From Leptothoe sp034932105 (GTDB taxonomy: Bacteria > Cyanobacteriota > Cyanobacteriia > Phormidesmidales > Phormidesmidaceae): a stretch of 64,000 nt of DNA. Where the stretch lies: assembly GCF_034932105.1 (NCBI RefSeq), contig NZ_JAYGIG010000014.1, forward strand, positions 1-64,000, in the 5' to 3' direction. Shown piece by piece: positions 44,048 to 52,746 of the stretch. Numbering within the stretch: the stretch's first letter is position 1; every line of letters begins with the position of its first letter. The notes beneath the pieces were generated by a model that had not been told where the DNA came from, did not search any database, and was given only the letters and a program-made list of their open reading frames with translations. The position numbers were made by a program, and so were the translations under genes.

Positions 44048-44488
44048 ATGGGTGTTTTTGAACAGTCAATTTTTATTCGGGCAAATGCCACTACTGTTGA
44101 GCGGTGCATTTGCGATCGCACCCTCATGCATCAATGGCTCAACCCCGCTCTCCGCTGTGAGCCCATGGGAGAAACCTGGAGTACGGACCTCAACAGTCAG
44201 ACCCGCTTTATTATTCAAGTGCCTTTACTACAGCCCAGCTTAATCAGTACCGTAGTGGAGCGTCGACCTGGATTGGTCGTCTGGGCCTTTACCGGCTTTT
44301 TTTCCGGCCAAGATCGCTGGGAATGTATCCCCACAGACGCCGGAACTCACCTGGTCAATCGGTTTGAGTTCGAAATTCCTAATCCGCTGGTGGCCTTTGG
44401 TTTTAATCAGTTTGCCGCTGGCTGGACTAAACAAGATATGGAAGCCCAGTTGCAGCGGCTGAAACAAGTAGCAGAACGGATGGGTTAA
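44048..44488 (+). CDS. SRPBCC-fold (START-like) protein
   Basis: 146 aa. The helix-grip fold is indicated by an N-terminal strand (VFEQSIFIRANATTVERCI), W-L-N-P-A-L-R in the first loop, alternating strands (TRFIIQVPLLQPSLISTVVE, GLVVWAFTGFFSGQDRWECI) and a long C-terminal helix (GWTKQDMEAQLQRLKQVAER). Such proteins bind hydrophobic ligands; this one is of a type common in cyanobacteria without known ligand. It is convergent with the small zinc protein that follows. Confidence 0.78.
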   Translation: MGVFEQSIFIRANATTVERCICDRTLMHQWLNPALRCEPMGETWSTDLNSQTRFIIQVPLLQPSLISTVVERRPGLVVWAFTGFFSGQDRWECIPTDAGTHLVNRFEFEIPNPLVAFGFNQFAAGWTKQDMEAQLQRLKQVAERMG

Positions 44489-44494
44489 AAATTT

Positions 44495-44734
44495 CTATGA
44501 GTCAAAATTAATTTGTGGTGCCTCTAAAAAGCCATCATCTTTAAGGACTTCACCAATCAGGTTCTTATCTTGGTTAATACAGTCAGGCTTTTTGGCATAT
44601 TGGCAGACGCGAGCATAGAGCCTGGCCCGTGTCCCCGTGGAGCCATTAGCAAATTGCACAACTTCATTATTGGCAATGGTAACCCCGCACACGGGGCAGT
44701 TTTGCGATTGAGATGAGGTAGTCATAGTTTTCAC
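44495..44734 (-). CDS. small putative zinc-binding protein
   Basis: 79 aa (76 from the second ATG at 44725). It has CPVCG near the N-terminus and a second pair of cysteines further on (RVCQYAKKPDCIN), a plausible four-Cys zinc site of C-x2-C...C-x7-C type. The rest is polar with no membrane span. The Ala/Arg-rich middle (GTRARLYARVCQYAKKPDC) recalls short cyanobacterial proteins of unknown role. The 345-bp region 44735-45079 after it contains a small hairpin (CAGCCC with GGGCTG near 44994-45008) and nothing else I can name. Confidence 0.6.
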   Translation of the reverse strand: MKTMTTSSQSQNCPVCGVTIANNEVVQFANGSTGTRARLYARVCQYAKKPDCINQDKNLIGEVLKDDGFLEAPQINFDS

Positions 44735-45079
44735 TCGATTTCGATCAGACCCACCAATAATAATTAGGCAGGCTTCTGTACAGGGTAAGTAGTTTTACTC
44801 GTTTCAGCCACTTATTTTGTATCGATTTGCAACAAAATAATCATTTCTTACGATTTTAAGCATCCCATCGACGGTCCAACCGGTCCAGTCCAGTTACATT
44901 TCCAGCTATATTTCTAGGCATTTAACTATTCAGACATGCCACGCTTGTCATCAAAGTGTGAAATCATAAGGGTACATGGCTGCTTTAAATCAGCCCTATT
45001 TGGGCTGAATTTGAGCGTCAGCTGCGCTAGCTTCCGTGCCAGTGGCTAGGGGCTGATCCGATTCACTGGAAATCTTGCG

Positions 45080-46501
45080 ATGAATTCTGAGTCTACCCTC
45101 AATCAATTAAAGACTCTTTTGCCCCCAGGGCAAATGCCTGCCAGCTATGGTGTTTACTTCAAGAACACCCTGGTGGCTCTGTGCCATGCCCTAGAGGATC
45201 ATATTCTGGAGCAGCCAAAAGGATCAGACCCCCTGGTCCTAGTCACATTTCAGCAGGGTAAGTGGTACCTACAAGAGGCCGATCGCTACGCCGAAATTGC
45301 CCGGTGTTCCCAGCAGATTGCGATCGCAGCCGTCCCTGATAGCGGTTTTGGCAGCCATGCCACCAGCCAACTGCCCAATGTTGATCTAGTTGATCTCCAA
45401 GCAGACGATGGCCTCACCCAAGAGTGGAACCTGATCATCTTGGCCCCCGGCTATGCTGCCATGCTGCTATGCCACGAGCTATCCGAGGAAGAATATCGCG
45501 GTGATAGCGCCCCCAGCTTAGACGTGGAACGAAAGTTTTACGGTCTTTGGACCTTTGACCGTGATCCGGTGGAAGTCGCCGCCAAAATTTTGATCGATCG
45601 CATGCGACCCTACAATAGCGCCCTAGCCGATCAGCTAATAGAACGCTATGACACTCTCATAAATAATCCTCCGGCCACGGCAACTGACCTGAGCGGTGTG
45701 GTCACTCGCATTGTTAACTACCTGCAAAGTAGTCAGCAGCAACTGGTTACCGTTAGCCGCCAAACCCGTGAACTCTGGGAACTAGAAGGCCAAGCATCCA
45801 AACTAAACCGGAATTTGGCCGCCAATAAGCTCCAGGCCTTTTTGCGCATGGTGCAAAGAATTGATCAGCGGGACCCAGCCAATCCCCTCGCCTCTTTACA
45901 GGTATCCGCCCTCGCCGAAACCCTAGGACAGCTGATCGATCTACCCACCCTACAGCTCCGTCGCCTCAGGCTAGCCGGATTACTTTTCCGCATTGGCTTA
46001 GCCGAAGCCCCCAAGGAAATCTTTCAACAGACGGCGGACCAGCTGGACAAGTCAAGCCTGGTCTTTTGGCGAGATCGGGCGGCCCTAGGGGGTCAGCTCC
46101 TATCCTCCATGCCTGAGTTAGCGGCCATCAGTCGAATTGTTACCCATCAGCTGGAATACTGGGATGGCAGCGGTGCCCCTGACGGGCTCAAAGCCCAGGA
46201 AATCCCCCTGGAGTCAAGGGTTTTAGGCCTCGTCGCCCATTTCCAAGAACTGACGGAGTCCAGGGGAGATCGCAGCGCCATGTCCCTAGGTGACTCCTTA
46301 GCCGCCTGCGAACAGCTCAGCGGTCGGCAATTTGATCCTCAACTCGTTGAATCCTTAGGCACCGTTGTGCGACTGGCCGAAATTGGCATGCTGCAGCTAC
46401 CGCAACGCCCGAGTCAACAACCGACAGTTTGGCTCGAGGATCTGCGGTCCCCAGTAACGGACGAACCACAACCATCTAAATCAGAAGGGGTAACCTCGTG
46501 A
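45080..46501 (+). CDS. DICT sensory domain plus degenerate HD-GYP-like domain protein
   Basis: 473 aa. Residues 1-170 resemble the DICT domain, found beside diguanylate cyclases and phosphodiesterases (GVYFKNTLVALCHALEDHIL, VLVTFQQGKWYLQEADRY). A linker helix follows, then an HD-type helical domain (about 255-430). In it, the LRLAGLLFRIGLAEAPKEIF and ITHQLEYWDGSGAPDGLKAQ-like blocks match HD-GYP (the WDGSGAPDGL region), but the canonical HD metal pair is not obvious. It probably acts in light or redox signalling through c-di-GMP-type pathways, or has lost catalysis. The stop overlaps the next start (GTGA). Confidence 0.75.
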   Translation: MNSESTLNQLKTLLPPGQMPASYGVYFKNTLVALCHALEDHILEQPKGSDPLVLVTFQQGKWYLQEADRYAEIARCSQQIAIAAVPDSGFGSHATSQLPNVDLVDLQADDGLTQEWNLIILAPGYAAMLLCHELSEEEYRGDSAPSLDVERKFYGLWTFDRDPVEVAAKILIDRMRPYNSALADQLIERYDTLINNPPATATDLSGVVTRIVNYLQSSQQQLVTVSRQTRELWELEGQASKLNRNLAANKLQAFLRMVQRIDQRDPANPLASLQVSALAETLGQLIDLPTLQLRRLRLAGLLFRIGLAEAPKEIFQQTADQLDKSSLVFWRDRAALGGQLLSSMPELAAISRIVTHQLEYWDGSGAPDGLKAQEIPLESRVLGLVAHFQELTESRGDRSAMSLGDSLAACEQLSGRQFDPQLVESLGTVVRLAEIGMLQLPQRPSQQPTVWLEDLRSPVTDEPQPSKSEGVTS

Positions 46502-47085
46502 GCCCAGTAGACATTGAGGCGATTCAGCAGGGCCAAAACAAAAACCTGATGGGGGCGGACTTAGCGGGTATAGACCTCAGCGGTGCCAACCTAGCCCAGG
46601 CCAACTTAAGGGGCGCTAACCTGAACGGGACAATCCTCAAACAGGCGGATCTCCGGGCAAATTTAAGGGGTGCCGACATGATGGGAGCGATTCTCACCGA
46701 TGCCGATTTACGCAATGCCGACCTCCGGGGAGTCGTTCTGCTGGAAGCCGATACAACCAACGCCAGTTTTGCTGGAGCCTTCCTGGCGGGGGCCGTTTTG
46801 AGTAATCTCAGCCTGGTGTCCGTAGACCTGCGGGGGGCCGATCTACGGGGGGCAAACCTAACAGGCTGTGTGCTACGTAATGCTGATTTGAGTAACACCA
46901 ACCTCTCTGGGGCCGATTTATCTGGGGCCGATCTAGAAGAGGCCACCCTCATTGGTGCTGTGCTGCGAGGGGCCAACTTAACCAATGCCAATCTCCTCTG
47001 CGCCTGTATAGACAACAGCAATTTTGAGGGAGCTACCCTAACGGACGCTTGCCTAATGGGCACGTCTTTAGCGACTGAGCTTTAA
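46498..47085 (+). CDS. pentapeptide-repeat protein
   Basis: 195 aa, made of about 30 consecutive A(D/N)LxG-type pentapeptides (GADLAGIDLSGANLAQANLR, DLRGADLRGANLTGCVLRNA) with no signal peptide, so a cytoplasmic right-handed beta helix. The GTG start at 46498 overlaps the stop of the DICT/HD gene by 4 bp, which implies coupled translation and suggests a functional partnership. The role is unknown; some pentapeptide proteins in cyanobacteria act in metal uptake control or DNA-mimicry, neither shown here. Confidence 0.85.
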   Translation: MSPVDIEAIQQGQNKNLMGADLAGIDLSGANLAQANLRGANLNGTILKQADLRANLRGADMMGAILTDADLRNADLRGVVLLEADTTNASFAGAFLAGAVLSNLSLVSVDLRGADLRGANLTGCVLRNADLSNTNLSGADLSGADLEEATLIGAVLRGANLTNANLLCACIDNSNFEGATLTDACLMGTSLATEL

Positions 47086-47140
47086 CGACTGAGTCGTTTG
47101 CACAAATTAGGTTTCACACGGCAGATTTCACACAAAATCC

Positions 47141-47401
47141 ATGGGTACTCAAACCAAAGGCAAGACAATTTTTCTACTCACATCCATGGTGGGCTGGCTA
47201 CTCAGCGGCGCTGCCCTGATTTACTTAACCCCCTTTTTGGCCAATCAGGTTTCCCATTCCGCCACCACTAGCCTGTGGATGGAAAATCTTACCCGGGGAG
47301 GATACAATCCCTACCTGGCATTAGCCGGCGGCGGCAGTATTTTGGCGCTTACGGTGATCGGCAATGCCGTCTGGTACCAATATTTTGAAAACAAAACCTA
47401 A
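47141..47401 (+). CDS. small two-helix membrane protein of unknown function
   Basis: 86 aa with two membrane helices (IFLLTSMVGWLLSGAALIYL and LALAGGGSILALTVIGNAVW) joined by a polar loop that has SATTSLWMENLTRGGYNPY. The C-terminus is short and charged (YQYFENKT). It is not a family I can name. It lies 55 bp after the pentapeptide gene, in the same direction, so may belong to the same operon; the Pho box that follows belongs to pstS. Confidence 0.6.
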   Translation: MGTQTKGKTIFLLTSMVGWLLSGAALIYLTPFLANQVSHSATTSLWMENLTRGGYNPYLALAGGGSILALTVIGNAVWYQYFENKT

Positions 47402-47439
47402 ATGCAGATAGGAAGGTAGGCCGTTTTCCCTAGGATCGG

Positions 47440-47469
47440 CTTATCGTAACCTTTACCTCGTCTTAAACA
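47440..47469 (+). promoter_or_regulatory. Pho box upstream of pstS
   Basis: Three direct 8-bp repeats with exact 3-bp spacers: CTTATCGT (47440), CTTTACCT (47451) and CTTAAACA (47462). This is the arrangement of the cyanobacterial SphR (PhoB) site (three PyTTAAPyPy(T/A)-like repeats, 11-bp period). More CTTAA motifs in the same register follow at 47484 and 47506, 22 bp apart. It lies about 100 bp before pstS, so phosphate-starvation induction is likely. Confidence 0.7.
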
Positions 47470-47566
47470 AACCAAGCGCCTACCTTAAACAAGCAAAGAC
47501 GTTGTCTTAATTTGCCATCGCTACATTACTCTGAGGCCTGAAAAAATAGCCGAGGAGTCTTTAGTT

Positions 47567-48520
47567 ATGGTTAAGTTCGCTCAAGTTTTCAGCACAGTCG
47601 CAGCAGTAGTTGCCGCTGGCACTTTGACTGCTACCTCTGCAGTTGCTCAGACTATTGCTATTGACGGTTCCAGTACTGTTTTCCCTGTTACTGAAGCCAT
47701 GGCGGAAGAGTACGCCCTTGCTGGCAACAGTGCATCTATCACCGTTGGTGTTTCCGGAACCGGCGGTGGCTTCAAAAAGTTCTGCGCCGGTGAGACAGTT
47801 ATTTCCAATGCATCTCGCCCCATCAAAGACACAGAAAAAGAGCTGTGTGCAGCAGCAGGCATTGACTACGTTGCCATTCCAGTTGCCTATGACGCCCTAG
47901 CAGTTATCATCCACCCTGACAACACCTGGGCAGAGGAAATGACTGTTGAGCAGCTAAAAACTCTGTGGGACGCCCCCGCTGAAGGTGTGATCACCCGTTG
48001 GAACCAGATTGATCCGTCCTGGCCCAATGAGGAAATTGGTCTATACGGTCCTGGTACCGACTCTGGCACATTTGATTACTTCACTGATGAGATTAATGGT
48101 GAAGCGGGTGTCAGCCGGGCTGACTACACCGCTAGTGAAGATGACAACGTTCTAGTGCGCGGTGTTGCTAGCGATACCTATGCCATTGGTTACTTCGGGC
48201 TAGCTTACTTTGCTGAGAATGCGGACATTCTAAAAACGGTTAGCATTTTCAACGAAGAGGTTGGCGAGTTTATTGAGCCTACGGCTGAAAGCATTGAGGC
48301 TAACACGTACCAGCCCTTGGGTCGCCCCATTTTCATCTATGTAAACACGGCTGCTTTGGCGGACTCCAGCACTGGTGTGACTGACTTCGTTGAATTTTAT
48401 GTTGAGCAAGCTGAGGCTGGCGACCTCATCACTGAAGTTGGCTACGTACCTCTGCCCGATGGTGCAACGGATGCAACTCTCCAAGCCTATGATGCGGAAG
48501 CTACGACTATTCTGCCCTAG
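47567..48520 (+). CDS. pstS: periplasmic phosphate-binding protein PstS/SphX type
   Basis: 317 aa. It has a signal peptide with cleavage after SAVA, then the phosphate-binding pattern IDGSSTVFPVTEAMAEEY, SGTGGGFKKFCAGETVISNA and RPI, and GPGTDSGTFDYF. At the end is a domain with FIYVNTAA and a C-terminal VGYVPLPDG. No lipobox cysteine is seen at the cleavage site. The gene stands alone after a Pho box, with no pstCAB following; this is the SphX/PstS1-like arrangement in cyanobacteria, where binding proteins are often separate. It delivers phosphate to PstCAB during phosphate limitation. Confidence 0.9.
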   Translation: MVKFAQVFSTVAAVVAAGTLTATSAVAQTIAIDGSSTVFPVTEAMAEEYALAGNSASITVGVSGTGGGFKKFCAGETVISNASRPIKDTEKELCAAAGIDYVAIPVAYDALAVIIHPDNTWAEEMTVEQLKTLWDAPAEGVITRWNQIDPSWPNEEIGLYGPGTDSGTFDYFTDEINGEAGVSRADYTASEDDNVLVRGVASDTYAIGYFGLAYFAENADILKTVSIFNEEVGEFIEPTAESIEANTYQPLGRPIFIYVNTAALADSSTGVTDFVEFYVEQAEAGDLITEVGYVPLPDGATDATLQAYDAEATTILP

Positions 48521-48544
48521 CAGTTCGCCCATGAGCTGATTCTA

Positions 48545-48584
48545 GTTTTTTACCTTAGGGTTTCTGAGCCCTGGGGTAAAAAAC
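48545..48584. other. stem-loop after pstS
   Basis: GTTTTTTACCTTAGGG (48545-48560) pairs with CCCTGGGGTAAAAAAC (48569-48584) over 16 positions including two G-U pairs. With the A-run in the 3' arm it is not a classical terminator for the forward strand. Confidence 0.5.
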
Positions 48585-48631
48585 TCAAGAACTTTAAAAT
48601 TTCACACCCTCATTGGGTATCAACCATTTTT

Positions 48632-48661
48632 ACCTTGGGGGAATGTTCGCTCCCCCAAGGT
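48632..48661 (+). terminator. terminator of pstS
   Basis: ACCTTGGGGGA (48632-48642) and TCCCCCAAGGT (48651-48661) form an 11-bp perfect stem, followed by TTCCTTT. Confidence 0.65.
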
Positions 48662-48719
48662 TTCCTTTGCATTGATTCTTGTATTGATTATTTAATTTAC
48701 TCGAACATGGTTCCCAAAC

Positions 48720-49676
48720 ATGGTTAGGGTTGCGCCCTCTGAATCTGGCAAAGGTCTGGTGCAGATAGCGATGGGCCTTGTGATGCAGCCAATTTTATTT
48801 GTCCAGGCACTGCCCTATGTCACTGCCCAGTTATCAGCCTATGGCGTTAGCTTCCTGAAGCGGCCGGTCATATGGATGGCCCTGGGCTTTCACAGTGCTT
48901 TGCTAATCCTGCCCACTGTTGATTTATCGGCCCCAAAAGTGGATACGGTTGTGGAGCCAGAAACTGAAGAGGAAGTTTCCATTGAAGCTGTCAGCCTCAG
49001 TGATATTTTGGCCCCCCCTCAAGCGGTGCCACCGCCGCCAGCAGCAACGCCTTCAGCAGCACGGCCAGCAGCAGCGGTGGGAGCACCTCCGGTTCTAACA
49101 AAAGTACCAGAACGGCTAGAAGAGATTCTTGAGCAGCAGGAAACCCCTCAAACAAATGAGTTTGACAATGAATTTGAAAACGAGTTTGAGGAACAAGAGG
49201 AACAATCCTTTGCCTTTGATCCTGGCCAGCAGTCAGCGCTAAGTAGTAGCTTGAGTCAGTTTCTCGGGGCTTCCAGTCAAGGCTCTAGTAATTTCGATAT
49301 CACTGCAACATGGCTGGGAATTGATCCAACCAATCCCACCGATATGCGTTTTAGGGCCAAGGACATTGAAAATGTGATTGATCCAGCCGCTTTTTTTACG
49401 GCCGATAGCATCAATAACGGCACCTACTTGCCACTCCCCCAAACAACGTTTAAACAAATTGCTAGAAATATTGATTTGGTTAATCGTGAAGGTCTAGGCC
49501 AGGCGCTTCTGAGTGCGGGAATGAGTCAGCAAGATGAGGGTACCTATGGAGGGCATTCATTTTTTGGGGTGTATGGGCCCAATGGACAACCCGTTAACTA
49601 CATCTCGTTAATTGATTTGAAAGGGACAACGCTAATCTTTGTCTGGCCCAATGACCCACGTGCCTCCGGCAGTTGA
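48720..49676 (+). CDS. membrane-anchored Pro-rich protein, TonB-like layout
   Basis: 318 aa. A membrane helix (VIWMALGFHSALLILPTVDL, about 57-76) is followed by an acidic and then Pro/Ala-rich linker (ILAPPQAVPPPPAATPSAAR, about 98-125), an acidic EF/NEF segment (EFDNEFENEFEEQEEQSF), and a globular C-terminal domain (about 195-318, ITATWLGIDPTNPTDMRF). This resembles the layout of TonB/TolA-type spanning proteins, but the C-terminal domain is not a recognisable TonB fold. It is 117 bp ahead of a second, more TonB-like gene. The function is unknown. Confidence 0.55.
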   Translation: MVRVAPSESGKGLVQIAMGLVMQPILFVQALPYVTAQLSAYGVSFLKRPVIWMALGFHSALLILPTVDLSAPKVDTVVEPETEEEVSIEAVSLSDILAPPQAVPPPPAATPSAARPAAAVGAPPVLTKVPERLEEILEQQETPQTNEFDNEFENEFEEQEEQSFAFDPGQQSALSSSLSQFLGASSQGSSNFDITATWLGIDPTNPTDMRFRAKDIENVIDPAAFFTADSINNGTYLPLPQTTFKQIARNIDLVNREGLGQALLSAGMSQQDEGTYGGHSFFGVYGPNGQPVNYISLIDLKGTTLIFVWPNDPRASGS

Positions 49677-49793
49677 GGGTTGGCTATACTGAAATATTTA
49701 ATTGAATATCTGGAATACTCCGGTTCAAAATACTATGCCGATTGTTTAGGCTAGAGAGACACTGGCTGCCCTGTTTGTTATTTCCCCAATGCC

Positions 49794-50852
49794 ATGAATG
49801 TTGTGAAACTCCTTTTCAATCCTATCTTTTTGCTGGCTATGGGTATGCATGCAGGTATTTTACTCATTCCTGTGGCTGGGGGGTCTTCGGATGAAACGGT
49901 CCCTGCTCCCAATCCTGAAGGGGAAAGCATTACGGTTACTCGCATTCCTCCTCAGCAACCTAAGCCGGACAAGCCTGCTGCCGGACAAGCGCCTATACCC
50001 AATCGTCCGGCGACCACAGCGGCCACCCCTGCCCCCCCTAAAGCTCTTTCCACAGCAAGGGGTGAGACCTCTGCTGGTGCAGCCACCTCCCAACCAAGGA
50101 GGCAGGTTAATGGGCGCCGTAGTTCCCTGGTGTCTCAAAGATCAGTGGGGCGATCAGCGGCCAACGGTAGGGCTGATGACAATGGCCGCTCAAACCCTAA
50201 TGCCCAGGGTACCGATAGCAATAATCAATCCAGTCCAACAGCCCTGAATAATCCGAATGAGTCATCCGGCTTGGCACCGCTGCCTGAGAGCGATGCCCCA
50301 GGGTCTACCACTATCTCTGTGCCTTCGACCCCATCTGGGCAAACCGCCCCTACCTTGACGGCCTTGCGAGATGGAGCCAAATCCCGGGATGTGCCCAATT
50401 TATTGCAGGCATTTCTGGCTCGTTTACACCACAGTGTTTTGAGCACCACAGAGCCGGAGGTAGAAGAAGCTAAACGACGTTGGCTAGCTGACCTAGGGCA
50501 GCAGGCAGGTGGGCAGGGGGCGTCTCCCGAAACGTTAGATCAGGCGTTAAAGCTGAGCTATCCTCTCACTACATTTGAGGAGAATGGCCCTCGGCAGATT
50601 CGTAGCTGCCTTAATCCTTTGCCTGTGAAAGGGTTGGTGGGGGTAGTGGTAGAGGCGAATGGCGCGATCGCAACCGAGCCCACCCTCTTACGTAGCTCCG
50701 GCTATGGGTTTCTGAATGACATCGCCCTGGAAAAGATCAAGGACTATGAGAATTTTCCTGAGGATAGCGCCCAGAAAATCTACCTGGTGGATGTGGAAGT
50801 GGACTACGACAAGACCACCTGTGTGGACCTGGCCAAACTGAAAACTAACTAA
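49794..50852 (+). CDS. TonB-family-like protein
   Basis: 352 aa. An N-terminal membrane anchor (LLFNPIFLLAMGMHAGILLI) leads into a Pro/Lys/Ala/Gln-rich linker (about 45-220). The C-terminal domain (about 275-350) contains GLVGVVVEANGAIATEPTLL and RSSGYGFLNDIALEKIKDYE, then NFPE and YLVDVEVDYD. The GxV...SSGY..L...AL..I pattern with a central F-P is the TonB C-terminal domain consensus. TonB transduces inner-membrane energy to outer-membrane transporters. No ExbB/ExbD genes are adjacent. A pair of Cys (RSCLNPL and KTTCVDL) may form a disulfide. Confidence 0.65.
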   Translation: MNVVKLLFNPIFLLAMGMHAGILLIPVAGGSSDETVPAPNPEGESITVTRIPPQQPKPDKPAAGQAPIPNRPATTAATPAPPKALSTARGETSAGAATSQPRRQVNGRRSSLVSQRSVGRSAANGRADDNGRSNPNAQGTDSNNQSSPTALNNPNESSGLAPLPESDAPGSTTISVPSTPSGQTAPTLTALRDGAKSRDVPNLLQAFLARLHHSVLSTTEPEVEEAKRRWLADLGQQAGGQGASPETLDQALKLSYPLTTFEENGPRQIRSCLNPLPVKGLVGVVVEANGAIATEPTLLRSSGYGFLNDIALEKIKDYENFPEDSAQKIYLVDVEVDYDKTTCVDLAKLKTN

Positions 50853-50873
50853 AAAACTTAACTGACAGCCAAC

Positions 50874-51707
50874 CTAAACCTGGGAGCGATCCGTGAGGAT
50901 TTCATGACCCTCTTCGGTGATCAGCACCGTGTGTTCGAACTGGGCGGAAAGTTTGCGATCGCACGTCACCACCGTCCACCGATCCCTCAGGGTACGCGTC
51001 ACCTTCGATCCCTCATTCACAATCGGCTCAATGGCCAACGCCATCCCCGGCTTCAGGGTCACATTGGGCAGCTCCTTGGTCCGAAAATTAAACACGGCCG
51101 GGGGCTCATGCAAGTTTCGACCCACCCCATGGCCCGTAAATTCCTCCACCACGGTATAGCCACTCGCCCGAATACTATCCTCAATCGCCCCCGCAATATC
51201 CAGCAGGGTCTTCCCTGGTAGCGCCTGGGCCACCCCAGCATAGAGAGCTGACTCCGCTGCATCCATCAGCTTCTGGGCCTGCCCATGCACCTTACCCACC
51301 GCAATCGTAATGCAGGAATCACCATGAAACCCTTCGTAGTAGGCCCCCGTATCCACCTTGAGTAAATCCCCGGCCTTAATTACCTTACGCTTACGGGGAA
51401 TACCATGCACCACCTCGTCATTGACGCTGGCACAAATAGAGCCCGGAAAACCGTGATAGCCCTTAAAACTAGGCGTCGCCCCCAGCTCTCGAATGCGCCG
51501 CTCCGCATGGTCATCCAAATCCGCCGTGGTCATCCCCGGCTGCACCAGCTCAGAAATTTCCTTTAGCACCGTCGCCACAATCCGACCAGCCTGCCGCATG
51601 GTGGCTTGTTCAGCCGTGGACTTCAACTCAATCCCCTGATGTTTGCGCGGCCCTACCATAACTGGAACAGCCAAAGCCCGCGACAACAAATTACCTAAAA
51701 CATTCAT
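50874..51707 (-). CDS. map: methionine aminopeptidase
   Basis: Removes N-terminal methionine from nascent proteins. The 277-aa type I enzyme has the metal ligands in DTGAYYEGFHGDSC (two Asp), GHGVGRNLHEPP (His), ALAIEPIV (Glu) and FEHTVLITEEG (Glu). The N-terminal 30 residues before KSTAEQATMRQAG are an extension beyond the minimal enzyme, seen in some cyanobacterial and plastid MetAPs. A well-formed frame; convergent with the TonB-like gene 21 bp away. Confidence 0.92.
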   Translation of the reverse strand: MNVLGNLLSRALAVPVMVGPRKHQGIELKSTAEQATMRQAGRIVATVLKEISELVQPGMTTADLDDHAERRIRELGATPSFKGYHGFPGSICASVNDEVVHGIPRKRKVIKAGDLLKVDTGAYYEGFHGDSCITIAVGKVHGQAQKLMDAAESALYAGVAQALPGKTLLDIAGAIEDSIRASGYTVVEEFTGHGVGRNLHEPPAVFNFRTKELPNVTLKPGMALAIEPIVNEGSKVTRTLRDRWTVVTCDRKLSAQFEHTVLITEEGHEILTDRSQV

Positions 51708-51967
51708 AGTGGGCGATCGAGTTTTGCAATGGAATTTTCATACTCACACTATATATAGTAAGCGGAATTCTCGTTCCACCCCCATGATCCCCATCCCCCG
51801 GCCCTAGGTTGCCCGTGCCCCATTTGATGATCCAATCCCCCATACCTTCATTGGCCATGGCCCAGACTGTGATGATCCCATGCCCCATCCAAATCTTTTC
51901 CCCAAAAGCCATTGGTATTTGTGACCATGTTGGCCTAATATTAAAGACTGTGCGCTTTTCAGGGCTT

Positions 51968-52336
51968 ATGAACGCTGAGGAGATTATCCGCTCTATAGAA
52001 GCGGAATATATCAAAGACGACATCCCCAAGATCTATATTGGGGACACAATTCGGGTCGGTGTCCGAATTGTGGAAGGTGGAAAGGAACGTATCCAGCCCT
52101 TCGAAGGTACTGTCATTGCCATGCGCAATGGTGGTATTAACGAAACGATCACCGTACGTCGCGTCTTCCAAGGCGTGGGTGTAGAACGCGTTTTCTTGCT
52201 CCATGCCCCCCGTGTGGCCAATATTCAGGTCATCCGTAGGGGTAAAGCGCGGCGTGCTAAGTTGTACTACCTTCGCGATCGCGTTGGTAAGGCAACTCGT
52301 TTGAAGCAGCGCTTTGATCGTCCCATTGCCAAATAG
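51968..52336 (+). CDS. rplS: ribosomal protein L19
   Basis: 122 aa from the ATG at 51968 (MNAEEIIRSIEAEYIKDDIP). It has the L19 signature KIYIGDTIRVGVRIVEGGKE, FEGTVIAMRNGGINETITVR and the basic RRGKARRAKLYYLRDR near the end. It belongs to the interface between the 30S and 50S subunits. The open frame upstream (to 51809) is not part of it. A tRNA-Trp gene follows 70 bp later. Confidence 0.93.
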   Translation: MNAEEIIRSIEAEYIKDDIPKIYIGDTIRVGVRIVEGGKERIQPFEGTVIAMRNGGINETITVRRVFQGVGVERVFLLHAPRVANIQVIRRGKARRAKLYYLRDRVGKATRLKQRFDRPIAK

Positions 52337-52406
52337 GGCAATAATTACCGGGGCTACCTAAAGCCCTAGGATTAAGCCTTACAATGGGGCAAGTTCAAAG
52401 AGTCGT

Positions 52407-52479
52407 GCGTCCTTAGTTCAGTTGGTAGAACGTCGGTCTCCAAAACCGAATGTCGGGGGTTCGAGTCCTCCAGGGCGCG
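52407..52479 (+). tRNA. tRNA-Trp (CCA)
   Basis: A 73-nt cloverleaf. The acceptor GCGTCCT (52407-52413) pairs with AGGGCGC (52472-52478), with one G-U, and the discriminator base is G at 52479. The anticodon loop CTCCAAA contains the CCA anticodon, and the T arm has GGTTCGAGTCC. The 3' CCA end is not encoded. Its position between rplS and secE is typical for cyanobacteria. Confidence 0.95.
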
Positions 52480-52746
52480 CTGAGCGATTAGCATAAGTTC
52501 TACCTGAAGCATTTAGATGTCGCTGCTGATTTGAAGCATATTTGGCTCTAAGCCATGGCCAACTGCCAAGGTTTAAGACCCAAATTAATACTGATAGTCG
52601 GCGGCACGTTTAGAATTATTGCTGAAATGAAAGAGACTTGTCCTTTTTCATCCACGCAATCTGCTTTAGGTAGAATTTTTGCTTGGGTAGCTCCCAGTCG
52701 ATGAAAATCGACCGGACTCGACGTAGCAAACAAGGAAGCTAATGAC

